Origin: Cucumis sativus | Taxonomy: Eukaryota; Streptophyta; Magnoliopsida; Cucurbitales; Cucurbitaceae | Assembly (NCBI RefSeq): GCF_000004075.3 | Contig: NC_026655.2 | Span: 6,944,001 to 7,008,000, forward strand | DNA: 64,000 nucleotides | Reading direction: 5' to 3' | In this document: positions 12,121-26,984 of the stretch, in pieces | How the letters are laid out: each line of letters opens with the position of its first letter | Numbering within the stretch: the first letter of the stretch is position 1 | Made by a program: the position numbers and the translations under genes | Notes under the pieces: generated by a model | What the model saw: the letters and a program-made list of their open reading frames with translations, nothing else | Told to the model about the DNA's origin: nothing | The model's database searches: none

Positions 12121-15100
12121 ATGGTTTGGTTAACATTCAACTCTTCCCCTTCCCCTTCCCTCTTCTTGCCTTTTCTATTCTTCTTCTTCCTATACATTTG
12201 CCATCGCAACCGCATGGCCATGTCCCAAGAAGACCTCGGATGGTTTTGCGATAATTCAGAAGGAAACTACACCACTAACAGTCCCTACAAACCCAATCTA
12301 AACCACCTCCTTTCCACTTTCACCACCCATCAAATCGACTACGGCTTCTACAACCTCTCCTACGGCCATGACCACAAAGCTTATGCTATCGGTCTATGCA
12401 GAGGAGACGTTTCGCCTCAATCTTGCAAAAGCTGCCTCAACAACTCAATAACCCTTCTCACCGGTAACTGTCCCACCCAAACTAATGCCATTGTTTGGTA
12501 CGAAGACTGTATCTTTCGTTATTCCGACCGCTCTCTGTTCGGCACACTGGACCTTTCCCCCACTCGCTTTGTGGTGCTGCCCGTGACCAGTAATGTTTCG
12601 GACATTAGGTACACTCAGTTAGCCACTGATATGCTTCAACAACTCACTCCTAAAGCTGCATCCGGTGATTCCCGTTTGAAGTATGCCACTGGAAGAGTTG
12701 CTGTCCCGAATTTCCCTGTTCTTTCTGGGGCTGTGCAGTGTACTCCTGATTTGACTTCCGATGATTGCTCCACCTGCCTGCTTGCTTCAATTGCACAAGT
12801 TCGAGATGCTTATGATACGGTCCCAAGAGTTAGGATTATGAAACCCAGTTGTAATATTCGATTTGACATCAACCGCCTCTTTCAGGATCCGCCGGCTTCA
12901 TCCCCACCCCCCAGTTTCTCAAATACAACAACTACTAATAATACTTCTCCACGAGGCAATTTTCTTTCCCTTCTTTTCCTTTCCTTTCTGTCTCTGTCTC
13001 TGTCTCTGTCTCATAACGTATTGGAAATTACTCTGTATTTTTTCCAGGAAACAAAGCTCGGAAACTCGTCTTAATTTTGGTACCTATTATCGTGGTTGTT
13101 CTAGCAGCCCTGCTACTAATTATCATCATCATCTTAAGGGCAAGAAATTCAAATAAAAAAAGTAAAGCTCAAAGTCCAATTCATACCCAATTTTACTTCT
13201 CTACAAGCTTCATTTGTGTGTGTGTTTTAACTTTTTACTTTTGACTCGTTGATCTGCGTGAAGATGAAATTGCAAATGTAGCATCTTTGCAGTTCGATTT
13301 TGATACCATTAGAATCGCTACCAATGGATTCTCTGATGCAAATCAACTTGGGCTCGGTGGTTTTGGAGCTGTTTATAAGGTAATCTCAAGTTCTAACGAC
13401 AATTTGAAGACCCAATTTAATTGATGAAATTAATTGGCAGGGTCGACTTCCGGATGGACAAAACATAGCTGTGAAACGACTATTTCAAGGCTCAAACCAA
13501 GGAGATGATGAATTTAAGAATGAAATCGTGTTGGTGGCTAAGCTTCAACATCGGAATTTAGTTCAACTTTTGGGTTTCTGTTTCAAACAAAATGAAAAGC
13601 TTCTCATCTATGAGTTCGTGGAGCACTCCAGTCTTGAGAAATTTCTCTTTGGTAACCCCTTCCTCTGTTTCTCCCACTTCATTTAATTACCTAAATAGAT
13701 TTTTTTTCCCCTTATGATTCTTTTTGCAAAATTTGTATATCTTTCCTAATTTTGAATATAAAAAAATGTGGATGCAGATCCTATCAAGCGTGAGAGTTTA
13801 GATTGGAAAACTCGATACAATATTATAGAAGATATTGTTAGAGGACTTGTATATCTTCACGAAGATTCTCAACTTCGAATCATTCATCGAGACCTTAAAG
13901 CTTGTAACATTTTATTAGATGTAGAGATGAATGCCAAAATTTCTGATTTTGGAACGGCAAAACTATTTGAACATGATCAAACACGAGGAGCTACGAGAAA
14001 AATTGTCGGTACTTAGTAAGTATTGGTAGCAACTATCTCATGCTGCATTTTATGTGGTGAAAGAGCCACTAACTAAATTTGTGTATGACACTCTTTAATG
14101 TAGTGGGTATATGGCTCCAGAATATGCGTGGCATGGTCAATTTTCAGTCAAATCAGATGTATTTAGCTTTGGTGTTTTAGTTTTGGAGATTGTGACTGGA
14201 CAAAAGAATAACCGAGCTCAAACTAATGAGGATATTTCTGAGTCTCTTATTAGCTATGTAAGTACAAATTTTATGCCTTTTCTTTTCCTATTTGGTGAAA
14301 TTTTAGCCTATAAGAGTAGATGGAAGTGAATTCTCATTGTAAGTGTTGTTCTTGTAGGCATGGAGAAGTTGGCAATCAGGAAACGCACTTGATATTGTTG
14401 ATCCATGTTTGAAAAGTGGTTCAAAAGTTGAAATGGCTAGATGCATTCATGTTGGGTTGTTATGCGTTCAAGAAAATCCACTTGAGAGGCCAACAATGCC
14501 TTCCGTACATCTCATGCTTAACAGTGGTTCTACTACTATTCCAAAACCCTCTGAACCAGCATTTTTTATCAATAGTAATTACTCTCAAATGTCTGGACAA
14601 TCTGTAGATCATAGTTCAACTCAGGATGTGAACGAATTGTCAATTACTGAGTTATATCCTCGATAGTTTTACCTTAAATTAGGTCGTGGTGTTGTTATGA
14701 GATAATAATAGTAGGGCAAGAAAGAGATGTAATAGCAAGTTGTATGATGAGTGGAGCTACATGTCAGTAAAATGTAATTGGTAAATATATGATCTCTTTG
14801 TCCAATTGTAAAAGGTTTGAAATAACTTGTATTACAACTTCCTTCCTAATTTTGGTTTTTGAAGAAAGTAAAAGTATATTGTTATCATTTTAGAACTTTG
14901 ATTAAACCGAAGACCCTATGATTTTGATAATTTTTTTACAATAGTCCCTACCTTTTTGACTAAGTTATGAATAAATATTTATGTTATAACTTTAATACTA
15001 TTAATTTATTAGGATCATGAGCAATTCCCCTCGTTATTGGAGGTATATATTAAGATCAAAGTAGTAATTATGAGTCTAATTTTGGATTCTTTGTAAAACT
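12008..15100 (+). repeat. Direct duplication unit, right copy (CRK2)
   Basis: Partner of 5618-8695, in the same orientation and offset by about 6.4 kb. Homology runs through promoter, all exons and introns, and ~430 bases of 3' flank. Confidence 0.8.
12121..14666 (+). CDS. Cysteine-rich receptor-like protein kinase (CRK), copy 2
   Basis: Seven exons (12121-12955, 13048-13161, 13264-13379, 13441-13651, 13778-14015, 14104-14257, 14358-14666) join in phase to give 658 residues. The domain order matches CRK1: signal peptide, two C-X8-C-X2-C Gnk2 domains ([10 protein letters not shown].. and [10 protein letters not shown]..), a membrane helix, and a kinase with [22 protein letters not shown] and DFG. 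Unlike CRK1 it keeps the standard SDVFSFG motif. Intron 1 (92 bases) also begins GC and has two extra TCTGTC units compared with CRK1. It is a tandem duplicate of CRK1 and probably a working membrane receptor kinase; the ligand is unknown. Confidence 0.9.
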
Positions 15101-15129
15101 TATCTTGCAAAAGTTTTTAGAAAAATAAA

Positions 15130-15400
15130 GTATAAACAATAATTAGTGTCCATGTAATGACACCTCCCTACTTGTGATATAAAGAGTGACATGTTTTGTG
15201 GATATACTGAATTAGTGCACAATGGTGAGAAAACTAAAACAAAGGATTGAGAATTTTCATATGTATTTTTTTTATTATTTTATTACAATTTCTTGATTTT
15301 TTTTGTGAAGTCGTGGTAAGTTGTCAACTTTAATAAGTTGGCGTTAAAGCACTCATCTAAACATTGCTGAAGTTTCAACATTATCAAGTTGCTTTATTCA
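15130..15400 (+). mobile_element. Copia-type LTR relic (fossil), second piece
   Basis: The stretch 15260-15385 aligns, imperfectly, with 4921-5040, the tail of the copia relic and the bases just after it. Both share 'ttgtgaag.cgt' and 'aataagttgg.gttaaa', which resembles a worn tRNA-Met primer-site region. No coding sequence remains. It looks like an old solo end of a related element. Confidence 0.4.
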
Positions 15401-15511
15401 TTTTTCTTCTTTTATCTAGCTTTCACATTTGATTTGATACTTTATATTTTCTATTCTTTTCTCTACTTTTCACATCTATCCAAGGACTTTATTTTCACAC
15501 TTTTCTTGATT

Positions 15512-15542
<31 letters not shown>

Positions 15543-16404
15543 ATATTGAATAACTAATTTCATCTTCTTCTTCTTTTTCTCCTTTTTCACATTTATCAAA
15601 CATACCTCTATTTTATAATTCTACATCTCAAAAGCCTAAACAACATTAAATGGCTTTCAAATATGTCTTTTTGAGCATTCTAACACGTAAGTTTGGTAAG
15701 AAGAATTGGCGTAAGGAAACTGCAAATTAATGTTTGTTTTGAACTTCCAACTGGTTCTTGTCTTCAAAGGGTCCATACATATCCAAAATTAATATAATAC
15801 TCTCTTTTCAAAGTCTCCGACGACTTAGAAAAAGAAACCCACTGTTGTCTAAGCAGCGTTTTCCACGGGGCACACGAAGACCAATTGCAAAATGGAAAAC
15901 ATCAAAGTCTCTTTTAATTTCAAGCCTCCAACGACTAATTCAACCAAAGGTTTCTTTTCATTTCTTTGTTTTTTTGTTGATCAAATTTTCCATATCTTCA
16001 TGAATTCACATGAAGATAGTTGGTTGCTGTATACCTAATTTCATATTTATGAATTTCTAGTTTTCTTTTTTAAGAAAACTTTTGTAGTGTAGTAAGAAAC
16101 TAAGTTCTTTCATATAATAATATTTTGAATAAAAAAAAGTGAAAGGAGGTAAAACAAATATAAATATTAAAATGTCCGTCTAAAAGTTCTCTCATATACG
16201 TGTTTAATAATTTTAAAATTTTTAATTTTATGTCTAATAAATTTGATATTTTAAAATTTTATGTCACGAATCTCAAACTATTAATTTTTAGTCTATTAAG
16301 TTCATCCTATGATATGATATAATATAATATTAAATTTTTTTACTCATGGATTTAATTTAGTTGGTAATTAGTAATTTAAGATCATATTTCAAAAAAATTT
16401 AAAG

Positions 16405-16620
16405 AAAAATTGTCAAAAATAGCAAACTTGACGAAATTGTTACAATGAGTAAAATTTCAGATTTTATCAATAACAAATACTTGATAGACACTGATATCCT
16501 TCTATCAATAACATTGATAGAAGCCTATGGATAAAAGTCTATCATTTTTTATTAGATCCAAAAAAAAATTGTTATATCTTGTAAATATTTTAATTTGTTT
16601 TTATATCTTAAAAAATACAC
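16405..16620. mobile_element. MITE-like element, subfamily A (degraded)
   Basis: Left part TCAAAAATAGCAAA; centre with repeated tatcaataac/ttgatagaa palindromes; right part 'ttgtaaatattttaatttg'. Same plan as 9596-9770, but the ends are less well kept. Confidence 0.4.
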
Positions 16621-16744
16621 CATATATAAATTTGAATTGGACAATTTAAAAAATAACAAAATATTAAAACTGTTGACAAAACTTATCGAAATCCATCAAA
16701 TTCTCTGTAACTCATTTAATTTTTTTTAACTATATTTTGTAAGT

Positions 16745-16925
16745 AGTTTTTTTAAGGGTATTTTTAAAAATAGTAAAATAAATTAAAATATTTACGAGCT
16801 ATAACAAAATTTTGGATTTATCATTAATAATCTTCTATCATCATAACATATCAATGACTATGAGTGATAGAATTTGGTATAAGTTGTAAATATTTTGTAA
16901 AATTTGTTATTTTTTAAAAAAAATC
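16745..16925. mobile_element. MITE-like element, subfamily A
   Basis: Inverted ends: TTTTTAAAAATAGTAAA..taaaatatttacgagctataac on the left and the near complement ..aagttgtaaatattttgtaaaatttgttattttttaaa on the right. Centre has CTATCATCATAACATATCAATGACTATGAGTGATAG-type palindromic repeats. No gene. Confidence 0.55.
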
Positions 16926-18215
16926 TAGATCTTTTTATGAATGACGGAAGTTAAAATCACTTTTATCTATTTAAAATAAATTCACCACATACTTTTTATT
17001 CTTTCGAATCAAATATGAGAAAAATTGCTGTGAATAGAAAAAAAAATGGAACGATTAATAAGATAATCAAAATTTTATATTCTATCAATTTTTATCATTG
17101 TCATCAATGAAAGTCTATCAATATCTATGGACAAAATTTAAAATTATACTTTATTTTTTAAGACGTAAAATAGAAGACTATACTAACTTTCAATTGTTTG
17201 TGATTATTCTCCAAGGGTAAAATCAGTCAATCAATAATAATAACTAGTGTAAGAATTGGTCTTCAAAGGGATCTTATCTTTATCAATTAAAATTAAAAAA
17301 AAAAAAAAGGAATTTTAAGAAAATGAAATGTAAATTTTTTTTAAGTCAACAATGACTAAGAAAATCAAAGCAATAATATAGAGTAACGTTTTGTAGGGAA
17401 CACACACTTGTTGAAAAGACTTCTTTTTCCTCTCTCTTAATTTCCTTGGAAAAGCTATCTTTCCATTCTATCGAAGATGGTATATCTTATGTGGGGTTAT
17501 TCTTCTTCTTCTTCTTCTTTTTAATTCAATTTCTTTTGGGAATGAAAGTTTTGATTGAAAATTTAAAAATGTAGCAAAGAAAGAGCTCCATCTTTCATAA
17601 AAATGAGATTGATGATCACAATGCATTAGTTTGGTGAAACCATACAATCTTATGTAATAAACTTTAATTAAGCTAACATAACTAATTCTTTTTAAAAAAT
17701 ATATCTCAAAATTTCAACCGAAAATCTATCTTTCCCCGAGTAGTATTCAATGAAATGAAAGGTAGTTTAGTTTCTTAATTTTGTGAGTTCTCACACCAGC
17801 TTTTTAACTTATTTAAAAATTATTTTTAAATATAAGAATATGAATCAAAATGTTTACAAAATATAACATAATTTCATATTCAATAAATGATTCACATACA
17901 AATCTTTCTATAGATTCCTATCTTTCATAGAAGTTTATCGTAAATAATTTTAGCAATTTTGTTATTTACACTCATTTCTTTGTAATAGATTTTTTAACTT
18001 TTAATTTTGGTTAATAGAACTTATCACTTTCAATTTTAACTAAACTATAAAACAAGTCTATAAAGGTATGATAATAGAAATAAGAAGGAGAGTACTAATT
18101 ACGCTAAATTGATTTTGAAAGTATTTAATGGAATTTCTTCCATTTAAATTTTCCACATGTTTTGATACAAATGGCGTAGCCTCACAATTTGAAGGTTTTG
18201 AGGAGCAACAGAACA

Positions 18216-20809
<2,594 letters not shown>

Positions 20810-21400
20810 CCAAAGATTATCCACATATCAGTGGTAGAAATTGAATAAGCTTGAAGGTTAAATTTTTTGTTTAGAAACTTTTATTTTCATTAATGCATGT
20901 TGAAAGGTGATCTCTGTATATATAATACCATCATACTATGGTCTGCAAGATATATGTAGAGCAAATAGTTGGTGAGTGATGTTGTACTAAAGTGAAAAAA
21001 AGAGTGGTGGCATCCCAAATTTTTCAATGTGATTTATTTTCTTTTAGGTTTTCAATGCCTCATGAGATGAGCACCTCACCACTTTCAAATCACTCTTTTT
21101 CTTTTCCATTCATTACTGAAATTTCAGCGTGGGATTTTGGTGAATTTTTTTTTTATAATAAAGGGGAATATTTAGTTTTAAACCTATTCTTTAATACTTA
21201 ATTAGTTACCGAATTGGGTGTTTGAAAGCACAAGTGATTGAACACACCTATTCCTCAAAGTCAAAAGTAAGGGATGCCAACCAAAATGGTGTTGTTTTAA
21301 AAAAAGTTAATATAGTAATAGTAATCATTTTAATTGAATAAATTAATTTGAATTTCCAATTATAAAATAATAAGCAATCCAATCTCAAATATGGAATGAT
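20810..21400. other. Intergenic
   Basis: 3' flank of CRK3 and AT-rich spacer; W-box complement AAGTCAA near 21258. No gene seen. Confidence 0.5.
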
Positions 21401-22275
21401 CATACCCACAAACAATATTCAAGAGTGTCTGCAACCATAATGGTTTATACTCGTCTGCCATCGCAACCACATGTTAAATGGCTCAGCAAGATCTCGGATA
21501 ACAGCTACAAAGCCAATCTGGAACCACCTCCTCTCCACCTTAACCACCCGTCAAATCGACTATGCCTTCTCTACAACTTCTCCTACGGCCATCACCACAA
21601 AGCCTATACTATTGGTCTATGCAGAGGAGACGTTATGCCCGACTCTTGCACAACCTGCCTCAACAACTCCATAACCATGATCAAATACGAGGAGATACTA
21701 TTTCTGCATAATCAAACACGAGGAGATACAAAAAAAAAAAAAAAAATCAGATTGTAAAAAAGAATAATCGAGCTCAAGAACCAATGAAGAGATTGTAGTT
21801 CTAGAGATTGTGACTGGACAAAAGAATAATCGAGCTCAAGAACCAATGAAGAGATTGTAGAAACTCGTGTTAGCTACGTATGTACAAGTTCATTTTCAAT
21901 TCTAGTATCATTATTAGACTAGATAATGAATACGATTGCTGGTTATAACTGTTGTACTTGTAGGTATATGGAGAAATTGGCAATCAGGAAATGTACTGGA
22001 TGTTATTGATTCTTATTTGAAAAATGATTCAAGAATTGAAATGGCCAATGCATTCATGTTGGATTGTTGTGCATTAAAAAAATGCACTTGAGAGGCTAAA
22101 CAAATACCATGTACTTCTCATGTTTAATAATAGTTCCATCACTTTCCCAAGGCCCTTTCAACCAGCATTTTTCATCAATATTTCTTGCGCTCTCAAATGT
22201 ATAGACAATTTGAAGACTACAGTTCAACTCATGTGTTCCAAATGACTTGTCCATTACAGAATTATCCCTCCTTAG
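21401..22275 (+). pseudogene. Broken CRK copy with ectodomain fused to kinase tail
   Basis: It begins with the 5' leader seen before CRK1 ('cataccc acaaacaatattc'), then a frameshifted piece of the first Gnk2 domain up to [17 protein letters not shown]. From about 21677 it jumps straight to kinase activation-loop sequence (the CRK1 'gatcaaacacgaggagata' match), so the second Gnk2 domain, membrane helix and N-lobe are missing. A ~42-base stretch containing 'aagaataatcgagctcaaga' is present twice (about 21757-21798 and 21819-21860). A worn exon 7 runs to a TAG at 22273-22275. It has several stops and frame changes and is non-coding as a receptor. Confidence 0.8.
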
Positions 22276-23905
22276 TTTTACTTTATCCCAAGTATATCTT
22301 ATAATTATGAAATGATGTGAAAGCAAGATAGCAAGATATATATATATATATGATGGATTTGACCTATAAGTAAAATAGTTATAATGAGTTTAGCTTGTTT
22401 TTATATCTTTTCAATGGAGTTCAATCATTGGACCATGAATGTTATACGTTATCTGATACCATTAAGTCACCCATTGATGTTAAAATTTAAAGGAAATTGC
22501 ATTAGATGACAAATTATTTTAGAAAAAAGTTGTTCATATACCACATCTCTTTTATATATTGCAAATATGACAATAATAATAAATATGGATAGACAACGTG
22601 CTTTTTCAAACATTTTAATTTGTTTGGCTATTTAAAAAAAAAAGTAAAACTTGTTGACTACCATTATTGGATAGTCTACTTTTGAAAAGTGACAGACGAC
22701 TTCAAAGAAGAAACCACTTCCTAACAAAGCAATTATCGTTCTTCATGGTTTCTGTTTATTTTCTTTTGGAAAAACCAATTCATTCAATTCAACCATTAAG
22801 CAAAGCAAAGCCATCTTTCCCCCTTAATGTCTAATATAATAATGCTGCATGCTGCCATACTTTTTGACTTTCTAACCTTTCTTTTTTTCTACTAAAAAGT
22901 TTGAAGGCTTTGAGGTTTTCTCATGCATTATTCAACTTTTTTCTAATCTAATTTTTATGGCTTTAACTGTGTCAATTAATATTAATTTAAAAGATATTCC
23001 GAGTATATCCAACATTAATGAACTTAAATGAAATCAGCACCAAACAACATTGCAAGTTTCACAACCAAGTTTAAATGAACTTCATCCTATCGTGAGCTAG
23101 AGAAACTTAGCCACTGATCATAATGTGCTAAGATGAGTCTCAATGCTCAATAAATCAAAAATACAAAGCAGTAAAGGTAGGGAATCAAGAAATTAATACA
23201 GAGAAAATCGTTGTGGAGGCGCTCCAATGGAGGGTTGTCTCATTTAAATCGTGTAAAATTCTAGAACTAGCTTTGAATTAAACCGAAAAAAGTAGCACAT
23301 TTTCAGTACTAACAGTATTTCAGCTTAGTTATGTCCACAGCAGAGAGAAAGCAGCTTATTATTAGAAAGAAAATTCATAGAACTTAATGGAGGCATCTCT
23401 AAGGTATGCACTACAGCTTTGAATTACCTTAAAGTCAAAATTGCAAATAACATGTAAATTTGGTATCAAATACAAATAATTTTAGGAGCATTGCCCTCGA
23501 ACCCTCAATAGGGCATGTCACACCAATACCCTGATTCATTGATCGATTAATAAGACCTTGAATTTGATAGTTCGAAACACCAAATAAAAAGATTCAAAAC
23601 ATTTTTAAGAAAATAATTCTCATTATGTTCAATTCAAAAAAAAAAAAATTGTATGCATTGTGAAAATCTAGGGATATTGAGTAATACACCAACTTCTATT
23701 TTATTTCTTACATTCAAATATAGAAAAGTAGGTCTCTACATGAAAAAAAAAAAAAAGAAAAAACTTGACATCGACTTTTTTGCTTTTCTATTAAAAAGAA
23801 AGTTTTTTAATGGTTATTTGATTTGGTGTGAGTTTAAAGTCAAAGAAAACACAGCAATTGGGAAGGAGGAGTGCTTGTATGTATGTAGGAAAGCTGAAAT
23901 CAGGG
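22276..23905. other. Intergenic before broken CRK at 23906
   Basis: AT-rich. A W-box TTGACT is near 22651, and the stretch 22680-22830 resembles 15800-15960. The part 23080-23600 is somewhat less AT-rich but shows no recognisable gene, tRNA or element. Confidence 0.5.
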
Positions 23906-26464
23906 ATGGTTAGGCCTACATTCATATTATTGATAGCCATTCTCATTATTTTGCAGCGCATAGCGATTGGTGAGCCACAAGATTTCATATTTTATGATTG
24001 TTCATATTATCAGGGAAAATACACTACTAACAGTTCCTACAAAGCCAATTTAATTAGACCACCTCCTCTCCACCTTCACCATCCATCAAATTGACTAGGG
24101 CTTCTACAACTTCTCTTACGGTCATCACCACAAAGCTTATGCAATGGGGCTATGCAGAGGAGATTACTCCACGCGCTTGCCAAACCTGCCTCAACAACTC
24201 CATAACCCTTCTCCCCAAAAACTGTCCCTCTCAAGTGGAGGCTATTGGGTGGTATGAACACTGCATGTTTCGTTACTCCGACCTCTCGTTCTTCAGCCTC
24301 ATGGAGCTTTCCCCCGGTTTCTATATGACTAATTCCTTTAATTCTTCAGACCCACTTCGCTTCACTCAGGCAGCCACTAATTTGCTTCAACGTCTCACTG
24401 CTGAAGCTGCATTAGGTGATTCTCGTTTGAAGTTTGCCATTGGAAGTGGTACAATACCGAATTCTCCACTCTTTTATGGGGCTGTGCAATGCACTCCTGA
24501 TATGTCTGCCCATGATTGTACTGACTGTCTCCTCGGTGCTATTGCGCAAATTCGAGAATATTGCGATGGGAAGATAGGAGGGAGAATTCAAAGACCAGGT
24601 TGTAGACTTCGGTTTGAGCTCGATCGCTTCTTTCAAAATCAGCCGGCTTCATCGCCCCCTCCTCTTCCCTCAAATACAACCACTTCTTCTTCTCCACGAG
24701 GTTCTTTTAATCATATCTCAATTTTTGGCTTAATCAGTTTTTAGATAGAATTCATGTTTTTGTAATATTAAGTTTTTTTTTTCCACAGGAGATTCCTTTC
24801 TTCGCGTACTCGTCTTCATTTTTGTGCCTATTAATGTGTTTGGTGTAGTTGCTGAGCTCCTAATCATCATAATTTTCATCTTAAGGACAAGAAAGCAAGG
24901 AAGAAATTCACGTGAATGTAAAGATAAAAAGAAAACCTCCTTTTGAGCATCATCATTCATTTACAGGATTCACCGTTGTGTCATTTGTGTGTTTTAACTC
25001 TTTAACCTTTGACCCACAAATTTGGCTGAAGATAAAATTGAAAATGCAGAATCTTTGCAGCTCGATTTTGACACCATTAGAATCGCTATGTATGGATTCT
25101 CCGATGCAAATCAACTTGGGAGAGGTGGGCTTGGAGCTGTTTATAAGGTAATCACAAGTTTTAACAACAATTTGAATATATAATTATGCATTGTAAACTA
25201 ATTTGAAGGCCCAGTTTAAATGCAACTAATGAACAGGGTCAGCTTCCCAATGGACAAAATATAGCTGTGAAACGATTATTTCAAGGCTCAAGGCAAGGAG
25301 ATGAGGAATTTAAGAATGAAATCATGTTGGTGGCTAAGCTTCAACATCGGAATTTAGTTCAACTCTTGGGTTTCTGCTTCAAACAAAATGAAAGACTTCT
25401 CATTTATGAGTTTGTGGAGAATTCCAGTCTTGAGAAATTCCTCTTTAGTAGCCCCTTCTCTCTCTTCATTTCTTTACTTAATTACTTCATTCTTTACTTA
25501 ATTACTTCATCTTCCAAAATCTCTAATTTTAAATACAAATAATATGGATGCAGATCCTATTAACTGTGAGAGTTTAGATTGGAAAACTCGGTACTCCATT
25601 ATAGAAGGCATTGTTCGAGGACTTATTATCTTCGTGAAGACCCTCAACTTAGAATTATTCATCCAGATTTGAAAGCTTGTAATATTTTATTAGATGCGGA
25701 CATAACTGCTAAAATTTCTGATTTTGGAACTGCAAAACTATTTCTACGTGATCAAACACAAGAAAATACAAGAAAAATCATACGTACTTTGTAAATACTA
25801 AAAGCAACTTTCTCAAGCCTATATTTCATGTGTTGATCACCAGGGAGTTACTGACTAAAGTTGTTTGTGATGCTATTGAATATAAGTGGATATATGGCTC
25901 CGAAGTATGTATGGGATGGTCATTTTCAGTCAAATCAGATATATTTAGTTTTGGTGTTTTACTTTTGAAAATTGTGACTGGACAAAAGAATAATCAAGTT
26001 CAAACCAACGAGTAGATTGTTGAATCTCTTGTTAGCTATGTAAGGACAAGTTCATGTCTTCTTTTTTTCTTTCGATTTTGGAGAAATTTTACTGCCACTA
26101 GAGTATCGAATGAACGAGAATGCATTAATTCCTATTGTTGTTCATGCATGCATGGAGAAATTGGCTATCAGGAAATGCACTAGATATTACTGATCCTTGT
26201 TTGAAAAGTGAATCAAGAATAGAAATGACTAGATGCATTCATATTGAATTGTCGTGTGTTCAAGAAAATTTAGATAAGAGACCAACAATGGTTGTCGTAC
26301 TTCTTATGCTTAACAATGGTTTCATCTGTCTCTCTAGACCCTCTAAACCTGCTTTTTATATCAACAGTGTTTACTCTCAAATCTCTAGACAATCGATAGC
26401 TTACAACTCAATTGTTCATGATCCGAATGACGTGTACTCAATTTCAGAGTTAGATCCTCGTTAG
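23906..26464 (+). pseudogene. Broken CRK copy, nearly full length
   Basis: All seven CRK exons can be traced, roughly 23906-24700, 24789-24918, 25030-25147, 25237-25448, 25555-25792, 25888-26040 and 26150-26464. A signal peptide (MVRPTFILLIAILII) and the second Gnk2 domain (CTPDMSAHDC..) are intact. Lesions against CRK1: a 4-base insertion near 24050, a TAG near 24097, a 2-base loss near 24165 that destroys the first C-X8-C motif, a 1-base loss near 25627, HPD in place of HRD near 25660-25668, a 1-base loss near 25923, and an in-frame TAG near 26013. Intron 1 begins with a normal GT (CCACGAG|GTTCTT), which supports the GC reading of the same junction in CRK1 and CRK2. Confidence 0.85.
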
Positions 26465-26984
26465 TTTTATACTCGTAAATATGATTATCTTATTGTCACA
26501 AGGTAGACAGTGAAAGATGTAAAAGTAAAATTTTCTTTTATAAATCTATGTACATATCCCACTTTTAAAAATGTGAAACTTTGTTACAACTCTTCAATGA
26601 AAAATGGTTTGTATCTCTTTTGTAAGACTTCTTTTTGTCTACTTTTTATCATACAAATTAAGACTTTGTGTTATGGTTTTCAACTTTCAATATAACCGGA
26701 CTAATCATAGGAGCTATGAACCTATTAAATATTGTAATTTATTTTACTATTTTTAAAAATGCCTCTAAAATTTACTTTAGTTGATAAAATTTGTGAAATA
26801 TTTATAAATATAATAAAATATCACAACTTATTTACGATAGGCTATGGATGATCACCGTCTCCATGTTTGGGAGAAAAACTAAGGCCAAAGAAAACGAATG
26901 GAATAAAATGTAAGCTAATTAAGGTAGTTTAAATATACTTTTGGAGGAGGGAAATGAAGTTTTTCATGTGTTTGTCTTATATTT
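26465..26984. other. Intergenic
   Basis: AT-rich; includes a half-copy of the MITE-like end near 26725-26760 (TTTTACTATTTTTAAAAATG). No gene seen. Confidence 0.45.

Larger units (their letters stand above)
14667..18215. other. Intergenic between CRK2 and CRK3
   Basis: AT-rich. It contains the end of the duplication unit (to ~15100), an LTR-like relic (15130-15400), an AT microsatellite (15512-15536), MITE-like elements (16405-16620 and 16745-16925) and a CTT run (17503-17520). A stretch near 15800-15960 resembles one near 22680-22830, both upstream of CRK copies. A W-box (complement of TTGACT) is at about 17343. No gene seen. Confidence 0.55.

Noticed and set aside
18189-18215. Upstream extension of CRK3 (KVLRSNRT..)
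   Set aside because: It would need a TTG start. The ATG at 18216 has a good context and a signal peptide right after it.
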